Source of the DNA: Sediminibacterium sp.
GTDB taxonomy: Bacteria > Bacteroidota > Bacteroidia > Chitinophagales > Chitinophagaceae
DNA length: 64,000 nucleotides
Assembly (NCBI RefSeq): GCF_019264485.1
Contig: NZ_JAHVAA010000014.1
Coordinates: 248,001-312,000, forward strand
Direction of reading: 5' to 3'
Shown here one piece after another: positions 53,980 to 63,566 of the stretch (positions within the stretch are counted from its first letter, which is position 1; every line of letters begins with the position of its first letter). The notes below the pieces were generated by a model. It was not told the DNA's origin. It saw nothing but the letters and a program-made list of their open reading frames with translations, and searched no databases. The position numbers were made by a program, and so were the translations under genes.

Positions 53980-55542
53980 CTACCTCGCCACATTCACCGC
54001 TCTCTTCTCTCTGATCACGGTAACCTTAATCTGTCCGGGATAGGTCATTTCGGTTTGAATTTTCTGGGCTATTTCGAAGCTGAGTTTATCGCTGTCGCCG
54101 TCGCTAACTTTTTCTGCTTCCACAATTACCCTCAACTCTCTACCAGCCTGAATAGCATAGGCTTTTTCAACACCCTGATAAGCCAGTGCCAGGTTCTCAA
54201 GGTCCTTAATACGCTGTAAATATTGTTGCATAATCTCCCTGCGTGCACCCGGACGTGCACCACTGATGGCATCACAAGCCTGTACAATCGGAGAAATTAC
54301 ATATTGCATTTCCATTTCATCGTGGTGGGCACCAATGGCGTTTACCACCGCGGGGTTCTCACCATATTTTTCAGCCAGCTTGGCACCCAACAATGCGTGG
54401 CTCAATTCAGTTTCTTCATCAGGTACTTTACCAATATCGTGCAGTAAACCCGCGCGTTTGGCCAGTTTAGGATTCATTCCCAGCTCTGCCGCCATAATGC
54501 CACAAAGATTTGCTGTTTCGCGACTGTGCATCAGCAGGTTTTGTCCGTAAGAAGAACGGAAACGCATTTTACCTACAATGCGGATCAGCTCTTTATGCAG
54601 ACCATGAATACCCATTTCAATCACCGTACGCTCTCCTATTTCCATCACCTGTTCTTCCAACTGGCGACGTGTTTTTTCTACCACTTCTTCAATACGGGCG
54701 GGGTGAATACGTCCGTCGGCAACCAATCGCTGTAAACTCAAACGTGCAATCTCTCTCCTCAATGGATCGAAAGAAGAAAGAATAATGGCTTCCGGTGTAT
54801 CATCTACAATCAGGTCAACACCTGTTGCAGCTTCAATGGCACGGATATTACGACCCTCCCGGCCAATGATCTGTCCTTTGATTTCATCGGTTTCGAGGTT
54901 GAAGACAGTAACTGTATTTTCGATAGTCTGCTCAGCAGCGGTACGCTGAATCGATTGAATGACAATCTTTCTAGCTTCCTTATTGGCTTTCTGTTTGGCA
55001 TCTTCTATGATTTCCTGCTGCATGGAAAGTGCCCTTGTTTGAGCTTCCTGACGCAGGCTTTCTATCAATTGTGCCCTTGCTTCTTCCGCACTGAGTGCCG
55101 CAATTTTTTCCAGGCGACGTATATGTTCTTCCTGGTGTTTCTCCAGTTCGGTGCGTTTCTGGTTTACCACTTCAATCTGGCGGTTGAGGTTTTCCTTGAT
55201 CGCCTCATTTTCTTTAATCTGTTTGTCTAAAGCAGTTTCTTTCTGGTTGATGGAAATTTCTTTCTGCTTGGCACGGTTCTCCGACTCGCTGATTTTGCGG
55301 TTGCGCTCGTTTACCTCACGCTCATGTTCTGCTTTCAGCTGAACAAAACGTTCTTTTGCCTCAAGCTGTTTTTCTTTTTTAATTGTTTCAGACCTGAGTT
55401 CGGCCTCTTTGAGAATGTTTTGTGCCTGTAAATGGGCATCGTCGATCTGTTTTTGGGTGTTTTTGGCAAAAATAAATTTACCTGCTATCAACCCCACGAT
55501 CAATGATACGGCTCCGGTTATTATCAAGACAATCGTCTCCAT
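53980..55542 (-). CDS. rny: Ribonuclease Y
   Basis: RNase Y is a membrane-anchored endoribonuclease that starts mRNA decay. The protein (520 residues from the ATG at 55542) has an N-terminal membrane helix, a long coiled coil (residues about 30-190), a KH domain with [18 protein letters not shown], and an HD domain with [11 protein letters not shown] and the AIGAHHDE motif. A TTG at 55554 is a possible alternative start. It lies between repeat elements. Confidence 0.96.
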   Translation of the reverse strand: METIVLIITGAVSLIVGLIAGKFIFAKNTQKQIDDAHLQAQNILKEAELRSETIKKEKQLEAKERFVQLKAEHEREVNERNRKISESENRAKQKEISINQKETALDKQIKENEAIKENLNRQIEVVNQKRTELEKHQEEHIRRLEKIAALSAEEARAQLIESLRQEAQTRALSMQQEIIEDAKQKANKEARKIVIQSIQRTAAEQTIENTVTVFNLETDEIKGQIIGREGRNIRAIEAATGVDLIVDDTPEAIILSSFDPLRREIARLSLQRLVADGRIHPARIEEVVEKTRRQLEEQVMEIGERTVIEMGIHGLHKELIRIVGKMRFRSSYGQNLLMHSRETANLCGIMAAELGMNPKLAKRAGLLHDIGKVPDEETELSHALLGAKLAEKYGENPAVVNAIGAHHDEMEMQYVISPIVQACDAISGARPGARREIMQQYLQRIKDLENLALAYQGVEKAYAIQAGRELRVIVEAEKVSDGDSDKLSFEIAQKIQTEMTYPGQIKVTVIREKRAVNVAR

Positions 55543-55673
55543 GTTGTTGGTCAATTTTTAAATAGTTCAGAATCATTGGTTCACAATTACACATCACAAT
55601 TTACCATAATGGGTAAACGGATAAAAGCGAAGATAATTAAATACGTAGAAGAAAAGTGAAATAAGGGTAGGAA

Positions 55674-55718
55674 AGTCCATAGTTGATAGACCATGGCCTA
55701 TAGACTATGGTCTATTGG
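55674..55718. repeat. CCATGG-family imperfect palindrome after zapA
   Basis: AGTCCATAGTTGATAGACCATGG (left) and the complementary CCTATAGACTATGGTCTATT (right) form the element. The zapA stop TAG (minus strand, 55714-55712) is part of the ATAGACCATAG unit, so this gene also ends inside the element. The arms carry CTATAG/TGATAG variants between the core units. Confidence 0.8.
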
Positions 55719-56008
55719 CTCTCCTCCAGGGCCTTATCGAGCTGACGCTCCAGGCTGCTGAGTTTATCGGCGGCTTCCTGCCATTTTACCAATTCAATAC
55801 CACTTTGGTTTTGTTCGGTGGCAAACCAGAGTAGTACCATGGCTACATAGTCCTGCATATCCTTACCAGCAAGGTTATTCCGGAATTCTGTGATCTTATC
55901 ATTGATGAGATTGGCGGTTTTGCGCACCATTTCCTCGTCAGCTGCTTCAATACGAAGACGGTAACTGCGGTCGGCAATAACAATATTTACAGGTATCAGT
56001 TCTGCCAT
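55712..56008 (-). CDS. zapA: Cell division protein ZapA
   Basis: ZapA bundles FtsZ filaments at mid-cell. The 98-residue protein has the N-terminal ZapA domain (IPVNIVIADRSYRLRIEAADEE, split across two strands, then a helix) and a C-terminal coiled coil (WQEAADKLSSLERQLDKALEE). A coiled-coil gene ends four bases upstream, so the two form one operon and may act together. It has a TAG stop within a repeat. Confidence 0.88.
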   Translation of the reverse strand: MAELIPVNIVIADRSYRLRIEAADEEMVRKTANLINDKITEFRNNLAGKDMQDYVAMVLLWFATEQNQSGIELVKWQEAADKLSSLERQLDKALEESQ

Positions 56009-56012
56009 GGAA

Positions 56013-56300
56013 TCAGGTGTTTAATAAAGCCAGACATTTATCAATCTCTTTCAGGTAGCCGTTGATGCGTTTTTCGAGCAATGCTTTTTCTTCCGGTGAT
56101 TGTGCCGATGTACCCAGTTTTTGTGCATCAATCTGTTGCTGGAGCGCATATATATGCTCATCGCGCTGAATCAACAGTTGCTGACTTTTCTCCAGCTCCT
56201 TTTGTATACGCTGGTTCTCCCGGGTCAATACCTGATGACTCTTCAGCAATAACTGAAGTTTGTCCTGCACAGCTCTAATATGTAGCTCAAGGTCTACCAT
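56013..56300 (-). CDS. Small coiled-coil protein upstream of zapA
   Basis: The 95-residue protein is nearly all coiled coil, with heptads from residue 5 to about 60 (DKLQLLLKSHQVLTRENQRIQ) and a second helix at the end. It is co-directional with zapA and four bases away. Such partner proteins in Bacteroidota resemble ZapB in size and position, so a division role is plausible. The sequence gives no direct proof. Confidence 0.65.
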   Translation of the reverse strand: MVDLELHIRAVQDKLQLLLKSHQVLTRENQRIQKELEKSQQLLIQRDEHIYALQQQIDAQKLGTSAQSPEEKALLEKRINGYLKEIDKCLALLNT

Positions 56301-56361
56301 CTCTCTAAGTTAACTTCATTTTTAAGCGTTACTGCATTTTTAGTGCACCAGTTATACACGG

Positions 56362-56449
56362 GTAGTTAGTGAGTAGTCAGTAGTGAGTAGTCAGTAGTGA
56401 GTAAGGGGTAAACACTCACTACTGACTACTGACTACTCACTACTCACTT
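56362..56449. repeat. GTGAGTAGTCA-unit palindrome overlapping the pheT stop
   Basis: The left arm 56362-56403 has six units GTGAGTA, GTCAGTA and so on. The right arm 56412-56449 is the near-complementary CTCACTA/CTGACTA run. The TGA stop of pheT (56446-56444, minus strand) is the start of the unit TGAGTAG, so the element supplies the stop. Confidence 0.88.
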
Positions 56450-58861
56450 CCTAATCTCCGCCCCAAGCTCTTTCTCCAACCCCTGCACCAGCTTACCCAT
56501 CATAGCATCTGCTTCTTTGTCGGTAAGCGTTTTTTCTTCATCCACAAAAGTGAAACTGATGGCCATCGATTTTTTTCCTGCTCCCAGTTTATCGCTTTCA
56601 AATACATCGAACAAGCGCATATCCTGCAGGCGTGATAATTTCAGTTTCTGCACAACGGTTTCAATAGCAGCATAAGTAGTGTTACTGTTTACCACCATCG
56701 CAAGATCGCGTTGCATCGCTGGAAACTTACTCACTTCCTGGTAAACTATTTTTTGTTTGCGTACTGCTTTTACCAAAGCAGCATAATCAATATCAACAAA
56801 AACTACTGTTTGTTTGATGTCGAAAGCAGTTGCAGTTTTCTTCTCAACTTCAGTTACTGTGCCTACCTCTATCTTACCTGCAAACAATACAAGCAGATTC
56901 GAATTGTCGACTGATGGCTGTAGCTGAACTGATGATATGCCCGCCAGTTGCACTATTGCTTTGGCAATTCCTTTACCATAATAAATATCAAAAGCATCAG
57001 GTTTTTCTTTCCAGCCGGCTTCATGTGCCTGACCGGTAAGGTAGATGCATAAATGTTCTGCTTCTGCATACTCACCTGTGCCGGTTGTGGCATAGGTTTT
57101 ACCAAATTCAAACAACTGCAGGTTTTGGTTTTTCCTGTTCAGGTTATAGGCAATGGTTTCCAAACCGGTTTCGAGCATGGAAGGTCTTAATACATCCAGT
57201 TCGGCACTCAGGTTATTGATCATTTTCACTGTTCCACCCAATACTTCTTCCGAAAAATATTTACTGTTGGTGATGGAGTTGGTGAGAATTTCAACAAAAC
57301 CCAATCCTACCAAATATCCGGCTATCTTATCTTTCAACGCTTCCTTCATCCCCAGTTGCTCTACTGCAGGGCTGATAGTGATAGATGTAGGTATTTCAAT
57401 ATTATCCAGCCCATCAATCCTGATAATTTCTTCAACAATATCCGCTGGTATGCTTATATCGGGTTTGCTATAAGGCACTGCAACAGTAAGTTCATCAATA
57501 TCTTCTTTCGTCACTTCAAAACCCAGTGCTTTGAGGATACGTTTTACATTTTCGGGGTGATAATTTTTACCACTCAGTTTTTTAATGTAATGGTATTTTA
57601 CAGCTACTTCTTTTTTAGGTTGTGGTTGCGGATATACATCTACCACATCACTTGAAATAACACCACCGGCCACTTCTTTAATCAATAATGCAGCTCTTTG
57701 TAATACCTGAACACAGTTAGAAATATCCACACCTTTCTCAAAACGGGTAGCGGCTTCGGTTCTTAATCCATGACGTAAAGATGTTTTACGAATGGAAACA
57801 GGATGAAACCAGGCACTTTCCAGAAAAATATTTTTTGTAGTTGTATTTACGCCGCTTTTTGTACCACCAAATACGCCGGCAATACACATACCGTCTGCAG
57901 TATTACAAATCATGAGATCTTCTGCAGATAGTTTTCTTTCCTTCTCATCGAGCGTAATAAAACTGGTTCCCTCAGCCATATTCTTTACAATTACTTCTCC
58001 GCCTGTAATAGCGTCTGCGTTAAAAGCATGAAGTGGCTGACCTGTTTCATGTAAAATATAATTGGTAATGTCTACTATATTATTGATGGGTCTTTGTCCG
58101 ATTGCCATCAAACGGTTTTTTAACCAGGCAGGAGACTCCTGTACAGTTACCCCGCTAATGCTAACACCCGCATAGCGCGGACATGCTTCCGTATTTTCCA
58201 CCTTAACCCTGATGGGCAGGCTGTTATTGTCAACTTTAAACTCGTTACTAAATGGTGTAACCGGTTTTGTTTCCTTTTCATGATGGGTAAGATAAGCGCA
58301 TACATCTTTAGCCACACCCAGATGACTCATCGCATCCATTCTGTTTGGCGTAAGACCAATTTCATAGATCCAGTCGGAATAAGGTGAAAAGAAATCGGCA
58401 GCAGGCTGGCCGGGTTTCGCATCGGCCGGTAGTACCATAATCCCGTCATGACTTGTACCTACTCCAATTTCATCTTCGGCGCAAATCATACCATGGCTTT
58501 CCACTCCGCGAATTTTGGCCACTTTCATGGTGAGGGGTTCACCGGTTACAGGATAAATAGTAGTACCCACTGTTGCAACCACTACTTTTTGTCCGGCGGC
58601 TACATTGGCAGCACCGCAAACCACTTGTAACACAGTATCTCCGCCAACGTTTACCGTTGTTACTTTCAGTTTATCGGCATTCGGGTGTTGCTCGCAGGTA
58701 AGTACTTCTCCTATTACCAGACCTTTCAATCCACCTTTAATGCTTTCATACGCTTCCAGGCTTTCTACTTCCAGACCGATAGCGGTCAGGATTTTTGACA
58801 AAGCTTCTGGTTCGATGGTACGGGGAAGATATTCACTCAGCCAATTGTAACTAATGGTCAT
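56444..58861 (-). CDS. pheT: Phenylalanyl-tRNA synthetase beta subunit
   Basis: PheT partners PheS in charging tRNA-Phe. The protein (805 residues from the ATG at 58861) has the N-terminal tRNA-binding OB domain (VVCGAANVAAGQKVVVATVG), the B3/B4 editing module, the B5 domain, the core and a C-terminal FDX-ACB anticodon-binding domain (VSKFPAMQRDLAMVV, RLFDVFESDKLGAGKKSMAISFTF). pheS is not in the window. The longer start at 58909 adds an unlikely leader. The last residues lie at the edge of a repeat. Confidence 0.97.
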   Translation of the reverse strand: MTISYNWLSEYLPRTIEPEALSKILTAIGLEVESLEAYESIKGGLKGLVIGEVLTCEQHPNADKLKVTTVNVGGDTVLQVVCGAANVAAGQKVVVATVGTTIYPVTGEPLTMKVAKIRGVESHGMICAEDEIGVGTSHDGIMVLPADAKPGQPAADFFSPYSDWIYEIGLTPNRMDAMSHLGVAKDVCAYLTHHEKETKPVTPFSNEFKVDNNSLPIRVKVENTEACPRYAGVSISGVTVQESPAWLKNRLMAIGQRPINNIVDITNYILHETGQPLHAFNADAITGGEVIVKNMAEGTSFITLDEKERKLSAEDLMICNTADGMCIAGVFGGTKSGVNTTTKNIFLESAWFHPVSIRKTSLRHGLRTEAATRFEKGVDISNCVQVLQRAALLIKEVAGGVISSDVVDVYPQPQPKKEVAVKYHYIKKLSGKNYHPENVKRILKALGFEVTKEDIDELTVAVPYSKPDISIPADIVEEIIRIDGLDNIEIPTSITISPAVEQLGMKEALKDKIAGYLVGLGFVEILTNSITNSKYFSEEVLGGTVKMINNLSAELDVLRPSMLETGLETIAYNLNRKNQNLQLFEFGKTYATTGTGEYAEAEHLCIYLTGQAHEAGWKEKPDAFDIYYGKGIAKAIVQLAGISSVQLQPSVDNSNLLVLFAGKIEVGTVTEVEKKTATAFDIKQTVVFVDIDYAALVKAVRKQKIVYQEVSKFPAMQRDLAMVVNSNTTYAAIETVVQKLKLSRLQDMRLFDVFESDKLGAGKKSMAISFTFVDEEKTLTDKEADAMMGKLVQGLEKELGAEIRK

Positions 58862-59376
58862 ATTCGGTTGCTCTTTTCGGGGCGTAAAAGTAAGGATAAT
58901 AAGCGGCAAAGCCGTTGGCTTTGAGCTGCTAGCCGCTAGCTGCTAGCTCCAAGCCATTATTTAACGGCAGCTTGCTTCTATTTCGAAGGTCGTAAATACT
59001 AAAAACAGATCCATCTGACAGATAGAAGCTAGCTGCTAGTAGCTTTTTCCAGTTACGTTTTTTCTTCCTCCCCAACCCCCTTTTTCTAAAATTTCTTTGT
59101 ACACACCTATTTGTGTATTTCCTGTGCCGGGAGGCGGAAAACTTTTGATTTTGGGGGATAAGCTTTGTAATTTGTGTGAATAGAGCAGTGAATAACCTGC
59201 GTGGAACTGTGAATAGCTGTGGATGAAAAATGGCAAAGAAAAATTTTAAGATGAAAAAATTCTACGCCATATTCGCTCCCCCTAACTGCCGAGGTAACAA
59301 TTCCGTAACATGGAACAGCCACTAAGGATTCGGATAGGTTTCTTACTAACAACCAACTAAAAGAATAGCTACGAAG
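58862..59376. other. 515-base gene-free region between pheT and dnaB
   Basis: No credible gene lies here; short frames look like noise. The left part holds two AGCTGCT arrays (58920-58955 and 59024-59046). The rest includes AT-rich sequence with TTTTGATTTTG, TAAGCTTTG and TAATTTG strings that could contribute to divergent promoters for pheT and dnaB, though none is a clean match. Beyond those marks I see nothing distinct. Confidence 0.6.
58920..59046. repeat. AGCTGCTAGC-unit palindrome with long loop
   Basis: The left arm 58920-58955 (TTGAGCTGCTAGCCGCTAGC and on) and right arm 59024-59046 (GAAGCTAGCTGCTAGTAGC) share the AGCTGCT units seen around the four-helix-bundle gene and within leuS. 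The loop of about 70 bases is non-coding. It lies upstream of pheT on its non-coding side. Confidence 0.85.
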
Positions 59377-60963
59377 ATGGACCTGACCAGCCTAAATAAA
59401 GACCGCAAAAGAAGAAAACCTGCAATAGACCTCAGCACCATGGTATATGGCAAAGTACCGCCACAAGCCAAAGAACTGGAGGAAGCGGTACTGGGCGCCA
59501 TTATGCTGGAGAAAAGTGCCTTTGATACCGTTACTGAGATTGTTAAACCGGAATGTTTTTATGTAGAAGCACATCAGCTCATCTTCAGGGCCATGCAGGG
59601 TTTACAACAGAAGAGTATGCCCATCGATATCCTCACAGTAGTGGAGGAATTGAAAATGCGTGAGCAGTTAGATGTAGTGGGTGGCCCCTATTATGTTACC
59701 AAACTTACCAATGCCGTTGTATCTACCGCCAATATTGATGCCCATGCCCGTATTGTGTTACAGAAATTTATTCAGCGCGAACTGATACGCATCAGCGGTG
59801 AAATTATTGGGGATGCGTATGAAGACAGCACCGATGTATTTGATTTACTGGACGACAGTGAAACAAAGATGTTCAACATCACCAACAATTACCTGAAAAA
59901 GAATTTTGAAGACATCGGAAACGTACTCGCCAAAACCATCAACCGTATTGATGAGTTGCGTACCAAAACAGAAGATATATCTGGTGTACCCAGTGGTTTT
60001 CCTACACTCGACCGGATTACCTATGGCTGGCAGCCAACCGATCTTATTATCCTTGCAGCACGTCCATCTGTAGGTAAAACTGCATTTGCATTAAACCTTG
60101 CGCGCAATGCTGCCTTACACCCTACCAAACCTATTCCTATTGGTTTCTTCTCACTGGAGATGAGCGCCGCACAGTTGGTGCAACGTATCCTGAGTGCCGA
60201 GAGTGAAATTAAAATGGAGAAAATAAGCCGTGGTAAACTGGAAGATTATGAGTACCAGCAATTACACAGCAAGGGTATTAAAAAACTGGAAACGGCCCCT
60301 ATTTATATTGATGATACCGCAGCACTGAACATTTTCGAATTCCGTGCCAAAGCACGTCGTCTGGTAAACAAACACAATGTAGGCATCATCATCATCGACT
60401 ACCTGCAGCTGATGAGTGGCAGCGGCGACCGTAACAATAACCGCGAACAGGAAATCAGCAATATCTCCCGAAACCTGAAAGCACTGGCAAAAGAACTGGG
60501 TATTCCCATTATTGCACTCAGCCAGTTGAGTCGTGCCGTTGAAACACGCAAGGAAAGTAAGATGCCACAGTTGAGTGATCTTCGCGAATCGGGTGCCATT
60601 GAGCAGGATGCCGATATGGTTATGTTTATTTATCGCCCCGAATATTACGAAGTAATGAACAATGAAATGGGAGAAAGCACACATGGTGAAACACATATAC
60701 GTATTGCCAAACACCGTAATGGTTCGCTTGAAACCATAAAACTGCGTGCCAAACTGGAGATCCAGAAATTTGAAGAATGGGAAGCTGATGGTGGTGGATT
60801 TGGCGGAGGTAACTGGAAACCCGTTGCACCAGGCACCGTACCTACCGGTGGCGGATCAGCAGCAGGAGGAGATGCGGGCAAACTTTTTATCCAGAAAGGC
60901 AGTAAAATGAATGGCGGCGATTTTGATGAAGGATTTGATGCAGAAAATGACGCGCCCTTTTAA
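59377..60963 (+). CDS. dnaB: Replicative DNA helicase DnaB
   Basis: DnaB unwinds DNA at the replication fork. The 528-residue protein has an N-terminal helical domain (KELEEAVLGAIMLE), the RecA-like motor with Walker A ARPSVGKTA and the DnaB motifs SLEMSAAQLVQR and IIIIDYLQLM, and ends in a Gly-rich, acidic, probably disordered tail. No intein is visible. The TAA stop is the first of the AAATAAG units that follow. Confidence 0.97.
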   Translation: MDLTSLNKDRKRRKPAIDLSTMVYGKVPPQAKELEEAVLGAIMLEKSAFDTVTEIVKPECFYVEAHQLIFRAMQGLQQKSMPIDILTVVEELKMREQLDVVGGPYYVTKLTNAVVSTANIDAHARIVLQKFIQRELIRISGEIIGDAYEDSTDVFDLLDDSETKMFNITNNYLKKNFEDIGNVLAKTINRIDELRTKTEDISGVPSGFPTLDRITYGWQPTDLIILAARPSVGKTAFALNLARNAALHPTKPIPIGFFSLEMSAAQLVQRILSAESEIKMEKISRGKLEDYEYQQLHSKGIKKLETAPIYIDDTAALNIFEFRAKARRLVNKHNVGIIIIDYLQLMSGSGDRNNNREQEISNISRNLKALAKELGIPIIALSQLSRAVETRKESKMPQLSDLRESGAIEQDADMVMFIYRPEYYEVMNNEMGESTHGETHIRIAKHRNGSLETIKLRAKLEIQKFEEWEADGGGFGGGNWKPVAPGTVPTGGGSAAGGDAGKLFIQKGSKMNGGDFDEGFDAENDAPF

Positions 60964-61022
60964 ATAAGAAATAAGGTCCAAAGGACTCCCCTGGAGAATA
61001 GGAAATAAGTAATAAGAAAGTA
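60961..61022. repeat. AAATAAG-unit run with GGACTCC core
   Basis: The region has TAAATAAGAAATAAGG, then TCCAAAGGACTCCCCTGGAG, then GGAAATAAGTAATAAG. The dnaB stop is the first TAA. The middle core matches the direct repeats bracketing the 2TM gene (31849-31910, 32217-32278). Its palindromic arm is partial, so it may be degraded. Confidence 0.7.
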
Positions 61023-61034
61023 GTTTGAATAATT

Positions 61035-61733
61035 ATGGCTTTACCTTACTTCTTTGAACCATCTGTTTCATTTACTTCCACACATTTTCAGTTGAGTGAG
61101 GAAACAAGCAAGCATTGTATTCAGGTATTGAGAATGAAATCGGGAGAAGCACTTGAACTTACCAATGGAAAAGGCGGCTTGTACACCGCAAGTATTGCAC
61201 AGGAAGATAAAAGACATTGTACCGTTGTTATTGAAAAAGAAACCATTGTTCCTGCACCAGAAAAACAAATCAGTATTGCCATTTCGCTTTTGAAAAATGC
61301 CAGTCGTTTTGAATGGTTTTTAGAGAAAGCAACTGAAATAGGGATAACCGAAATTATACCACTTATTTGTACCCGCACTGAACATACACGTTTTCGTTTC
61401 GATCGCATGCAGCAGATATTAGTGGCAGCCATGTTGCAAAGTCAGCAGAGCTGGCTACCAACATTACATGAACCAGTCAAGATTGGTACACTCATTCATA
61501 ACGCTACGCAAACGCAAAAACTGATAGCGCATTGCGAGGAAAATAAGAAGACATCATTAGCTGGTATTAAAACAGAAAACAACTCACTCCTGCTGATTGG
61601 TCCGGAAGGCGATTTTACACCCCAGGAAATTACAATGGCCCTTGATAAGGGTTTTGAACCCGTTTCACTTGGCAATACCAGATTGAGAACGGAGACTGCG
61701 GGTATTGTGGGGGCTACATTGCTTTCAATATAA
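61035..61733 (+). CDS. rsmE: 16S rRNA (uracil1498-N3)-methyltransferase
   Basis: RsmE methylates a uridine in the decoding region of 16S rRNA. The 232-residue SPOUT-fold protein has the N-terminal PUA-like part and the C-terminal knot with LLIGPEGDFTPQE, FEPVSLGNTRLRTETAGIV. Length is normal. It is preceded by dnaB and a repeat and followed by an L,D-transpeptidase, with a palindrome between. Confidence 0.95.
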   Translation: MALPYFFEPSVSFTSTHFQLSEETSKHCIQVLRMKSGEALELTNGKGGLYTASIAQEDKRHCTVVIEKETIVPAPEKQISIAISLLKNASRFEWFLEKATEIGITEIIPLICTRTEHTRFRFDRMQQILVAAMLQSQQSWLPTLHEPVKIGTLIHNATQTQKLIAHCEENKKTSLAGIKTENNSLLLIGPEGDFTPQEITMALDKGFEPVSLGNTRLRTETAGIVGATLLSI

Positions 61734-61738
61734 TTAGA

Positions 61739-61806
61739 ATGCCACTGAAGACACAGAAAAGCACTAAATATTTCTGTGTTTTTCTGTGCCCTCAGTGGCA
61801 TTTTTT
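61739..61806. repeat. CTGTGTTTTTCTGTG-unit palindrome
   Basis: Arms 61740-61764 and 61772-61801 (TGCCACTGAAGACACAGAAA against TCTGTGTTTTTCTGTG and TGGCA) share the family of 5203-5284. A T tract follows on the plus strand, so it probably terminates rsmE. It lies in a co-directional gap, about 30 bases before the next ATG. Confidence 0.9.
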
Positions 61807-61832
61807 ATTCCCCTCTTTCGTATATTCATCAC

Positions 61833-63467
61833 ATGAGCAAAGCACTGATCGTTTCTTCTATATTCCTGGCACTACTATATTCTTCCTGCAAAAATGGCAA
61901 AAGCAGAAAACCCGTAATACGCGATACAAGTATTACCACAGTTACATCTTTTAACAACCTGTTCATGGACAGCACAAGGCTGTCTGCTTTTTTATCTAAC
62001 CACCGTCAATATCAAAATTTCACACAGCAATTCAACGATTTTTATAAGGACAGGAATTATGCTTATGCATGGTTTGACTCTGCAGGACTGGCTGAACAGG
62101 CATTGAACTTTAATAACCTGCAACAAAACTATATTGCCAGTTTTTCAGACAGTAGTATTTACAACCCTGTACTCGACTCTTTGCTAAAAGGTATGCAGAC
62201 AACTGCACCAAAGAAAAAAATTGCAGATTCACAGATATTGGAAACAGAACTTTTATTAACCGGTCAGTTTTTCCAATACGCAGCCAAAGTATATAAAGGA
62301 AGCGATATTGATGCAGCAGAACTTGGCTGGTTTATTCCACGAAAAAAAATAGATGTGCATGCCTTACTCGATTCCACCATCCTGCATAAATCGGCAGAAG
62401 CATATGCACCACAGAATAGCCAGTATAAACGCTTACAGCAATTTGTACAAACCTATAGCCGCCTCAGTAAAGAAACCAGCTTTGATTCCATCCCTACTTT
62501 AAAAAAATCTTTACGTAAAGGAGATTCGTCAGAAATCATTTTACCAATAAAAAAACACCTGGAATTATTGGGTGATCTTACCCAAAACGACGGCTCTCCT
62601 TTTTTTGATACCGCTCTTGTATTGGCCACCAAACAATACCAGCAAAGAATGGGCCTTACTGTAGATGGCGTCATCGGCAATAAAATGATCGCCGAACTAA
62701 ACGTTCCTATGAAACAACGCCTGCGCCAGATACTCATTAACCTCGAACGACTTCGCTGGATGCCACCTGAAAAAGACACCAACTATATCCTGGTAAACAT
62801 CCCCGAATTTATGATGCATGTTTATGATAGTGGCAGACTTCAATTCAATATCAATGTCATTGTTGGTACATCAGCCAACAGTACCGTTATTTTCAATGAT
62901 CGTTTACAATACATTGTTTTCAGTCCATACTGGAACGTTCCGGAAAGTATTGTTCGGGGTGAAATATTACCTGGCATTAAAAAGAATCCCAATTACCTCG
63001 CCAAACACAATATGGAAATTGTAAAACAAGCCAGTGTTCCCGTCATCAGGCAAATGCCCGGGCCAGCCAACTCACTGGGACTTGTAAAATTTCTCTTTCC
63101 CAATAATTATAGCATCTATTTTCATGACACCCCTAACCGAAATCTTTTTTCGCAGAGCAGTAGAAGTTTTAGTCATGGTTGTATCCGTGTGGGCGAACCC
63201 AAAAAACTGGCGCAATACCTTTTAAGAAGCGACAGTAACTGGACCACTCAAAAAATAGACAGTGCCATGCATCTTAAAAAAGAAAAATGGGTGCCACTGA
63301 AAAAATCGATCCCTGTTTTCATCGTTTATTTCACTGCCTGGGTTAATCAGGAGGGACAACTGAATTTCAGAAAGGATATTTATAAACATGATGAGAAGAT
63401 GGCGATGAAGTTGTTTAGTCAGGAGTCCGGAAGTCTGATGTCGGAAAGTCCGGAAGAAGGACACTAA
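61833..63467 (+). CDS. Lipoprotein L,D-transpeptidase (YcbB-like) with repeat-encoded C-terminus
   Basis: The protein (544 residues from the ATG at 61833) has a lipobox LLYSSC, a large N-terminal domain, a peptidoglycan-binding part (YQQRMGLTVDGVIGNKMIAELN) and an L,D-transpeptidase domain with the catalytic motif FSHGCIRVG (HxxxxxxSHGC-type). These enzymes make 3-3 peptide cross-links. The last dozen residues (ESGSLMSESPEEGH) are encoded by the left arm of the next repeat element, an unusual tail not expected in the family. Confidence 0.92.
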   Translation: MSKALIVSSIFLALLYSSCKNGKSRKPVIRDTSITTVTSFNNLFMDSTRLSAFLSNHRQYQNFTQQFNDFYKDRNYAYAWFDSAGLAEQALNFNNLQQNYIASFSDSSIYNPVLDSLLKGMQTTAPKKKIADSQILETELLLTGQFFQYAAKVYKGSDIDAAELGWFIPRKKIDVHALLDSTILHKSAEAYAPQNSQYKRLQQFVQTYSRLSKETSFDSIPTLKKSLRKGDSSEIILPIKKHLELLGDLTQNDGSPFFDTALVLATKQYQQRMGLTVDGVIGNKMIAELNVPMKQRLRQILINLERLRWMPPEKDTNYILVNIPEFMMHVYDSGRLQFNINVIVGTSANSTVIFNDRLQYIVFSPYWNVPESIVRGEILPGIKKNPNYLAKHNMEIVKQASVPVIRQMPGPANSLGLVKFLFPNNYSIYFHDTPNRNLFSQSSRSFSHGCIRVGEPKKLAQYLLRSDSNWTTQKIDSAMHLKKEKWVPLKKSIPVFIVYFTAWVNQEGQLNFRKDIYKHDEKMAMKLFSQESGSLMSESPEEGH

Positions 63468-63541
63468 CACCAATAACTTTCTCCCAAACTTCCCGACTCC
63501 CGGTCTTTCGGACTTTCCGACTTTCGGTCTTTCCGACTTTC
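63428..63541. repeat. CCGGAAGTC/GACTTTCCG-unit palindrome overlapping coding sequence
   Basis: The left arm, from about 63422, has GGAGTCCGGAAGTCTGATG and TCGGAAAGTCCGGAAG; the right arm (63491-63541) has five CCGACT/CGGTCTTT-type units. The left arm lies inside the L,D-transpeptidase gene and encodes its tail. The right arm ends directly before a TACATTTG box. Confidence 0.85.
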
Positions 63542-63542
63542 T

Positions 63543-63550
63543 TACATTTG
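63543..63550 (+). promoter_or_regulatory. Candidate -7 box of the last gene
   Basis: TACATTTG matches TAnnTTTG, 17 bases before the ATG at 63567. The repeat arm lies where a -33 box should be, and I see no TTTG there. Confidence 0.5.
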
Positions 63551-63566
63551 TATAAACCGTTTAACC

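Noticed and set aside
58862..59376. tRNA or small RNA gene in the longest gap
   Set aside because: No cloverleaf or conserved T-loop pattern can be made out by eye; only repeat arrays and AT-rich sequence. A covariance-model search would settle it.
61739..61806. Assembly or adapter artefact as an explanation for the repeats
   Set aside because: The units differ from site to site, are imperfect and lie in coding frames without breaking them, which artefacts would not do.
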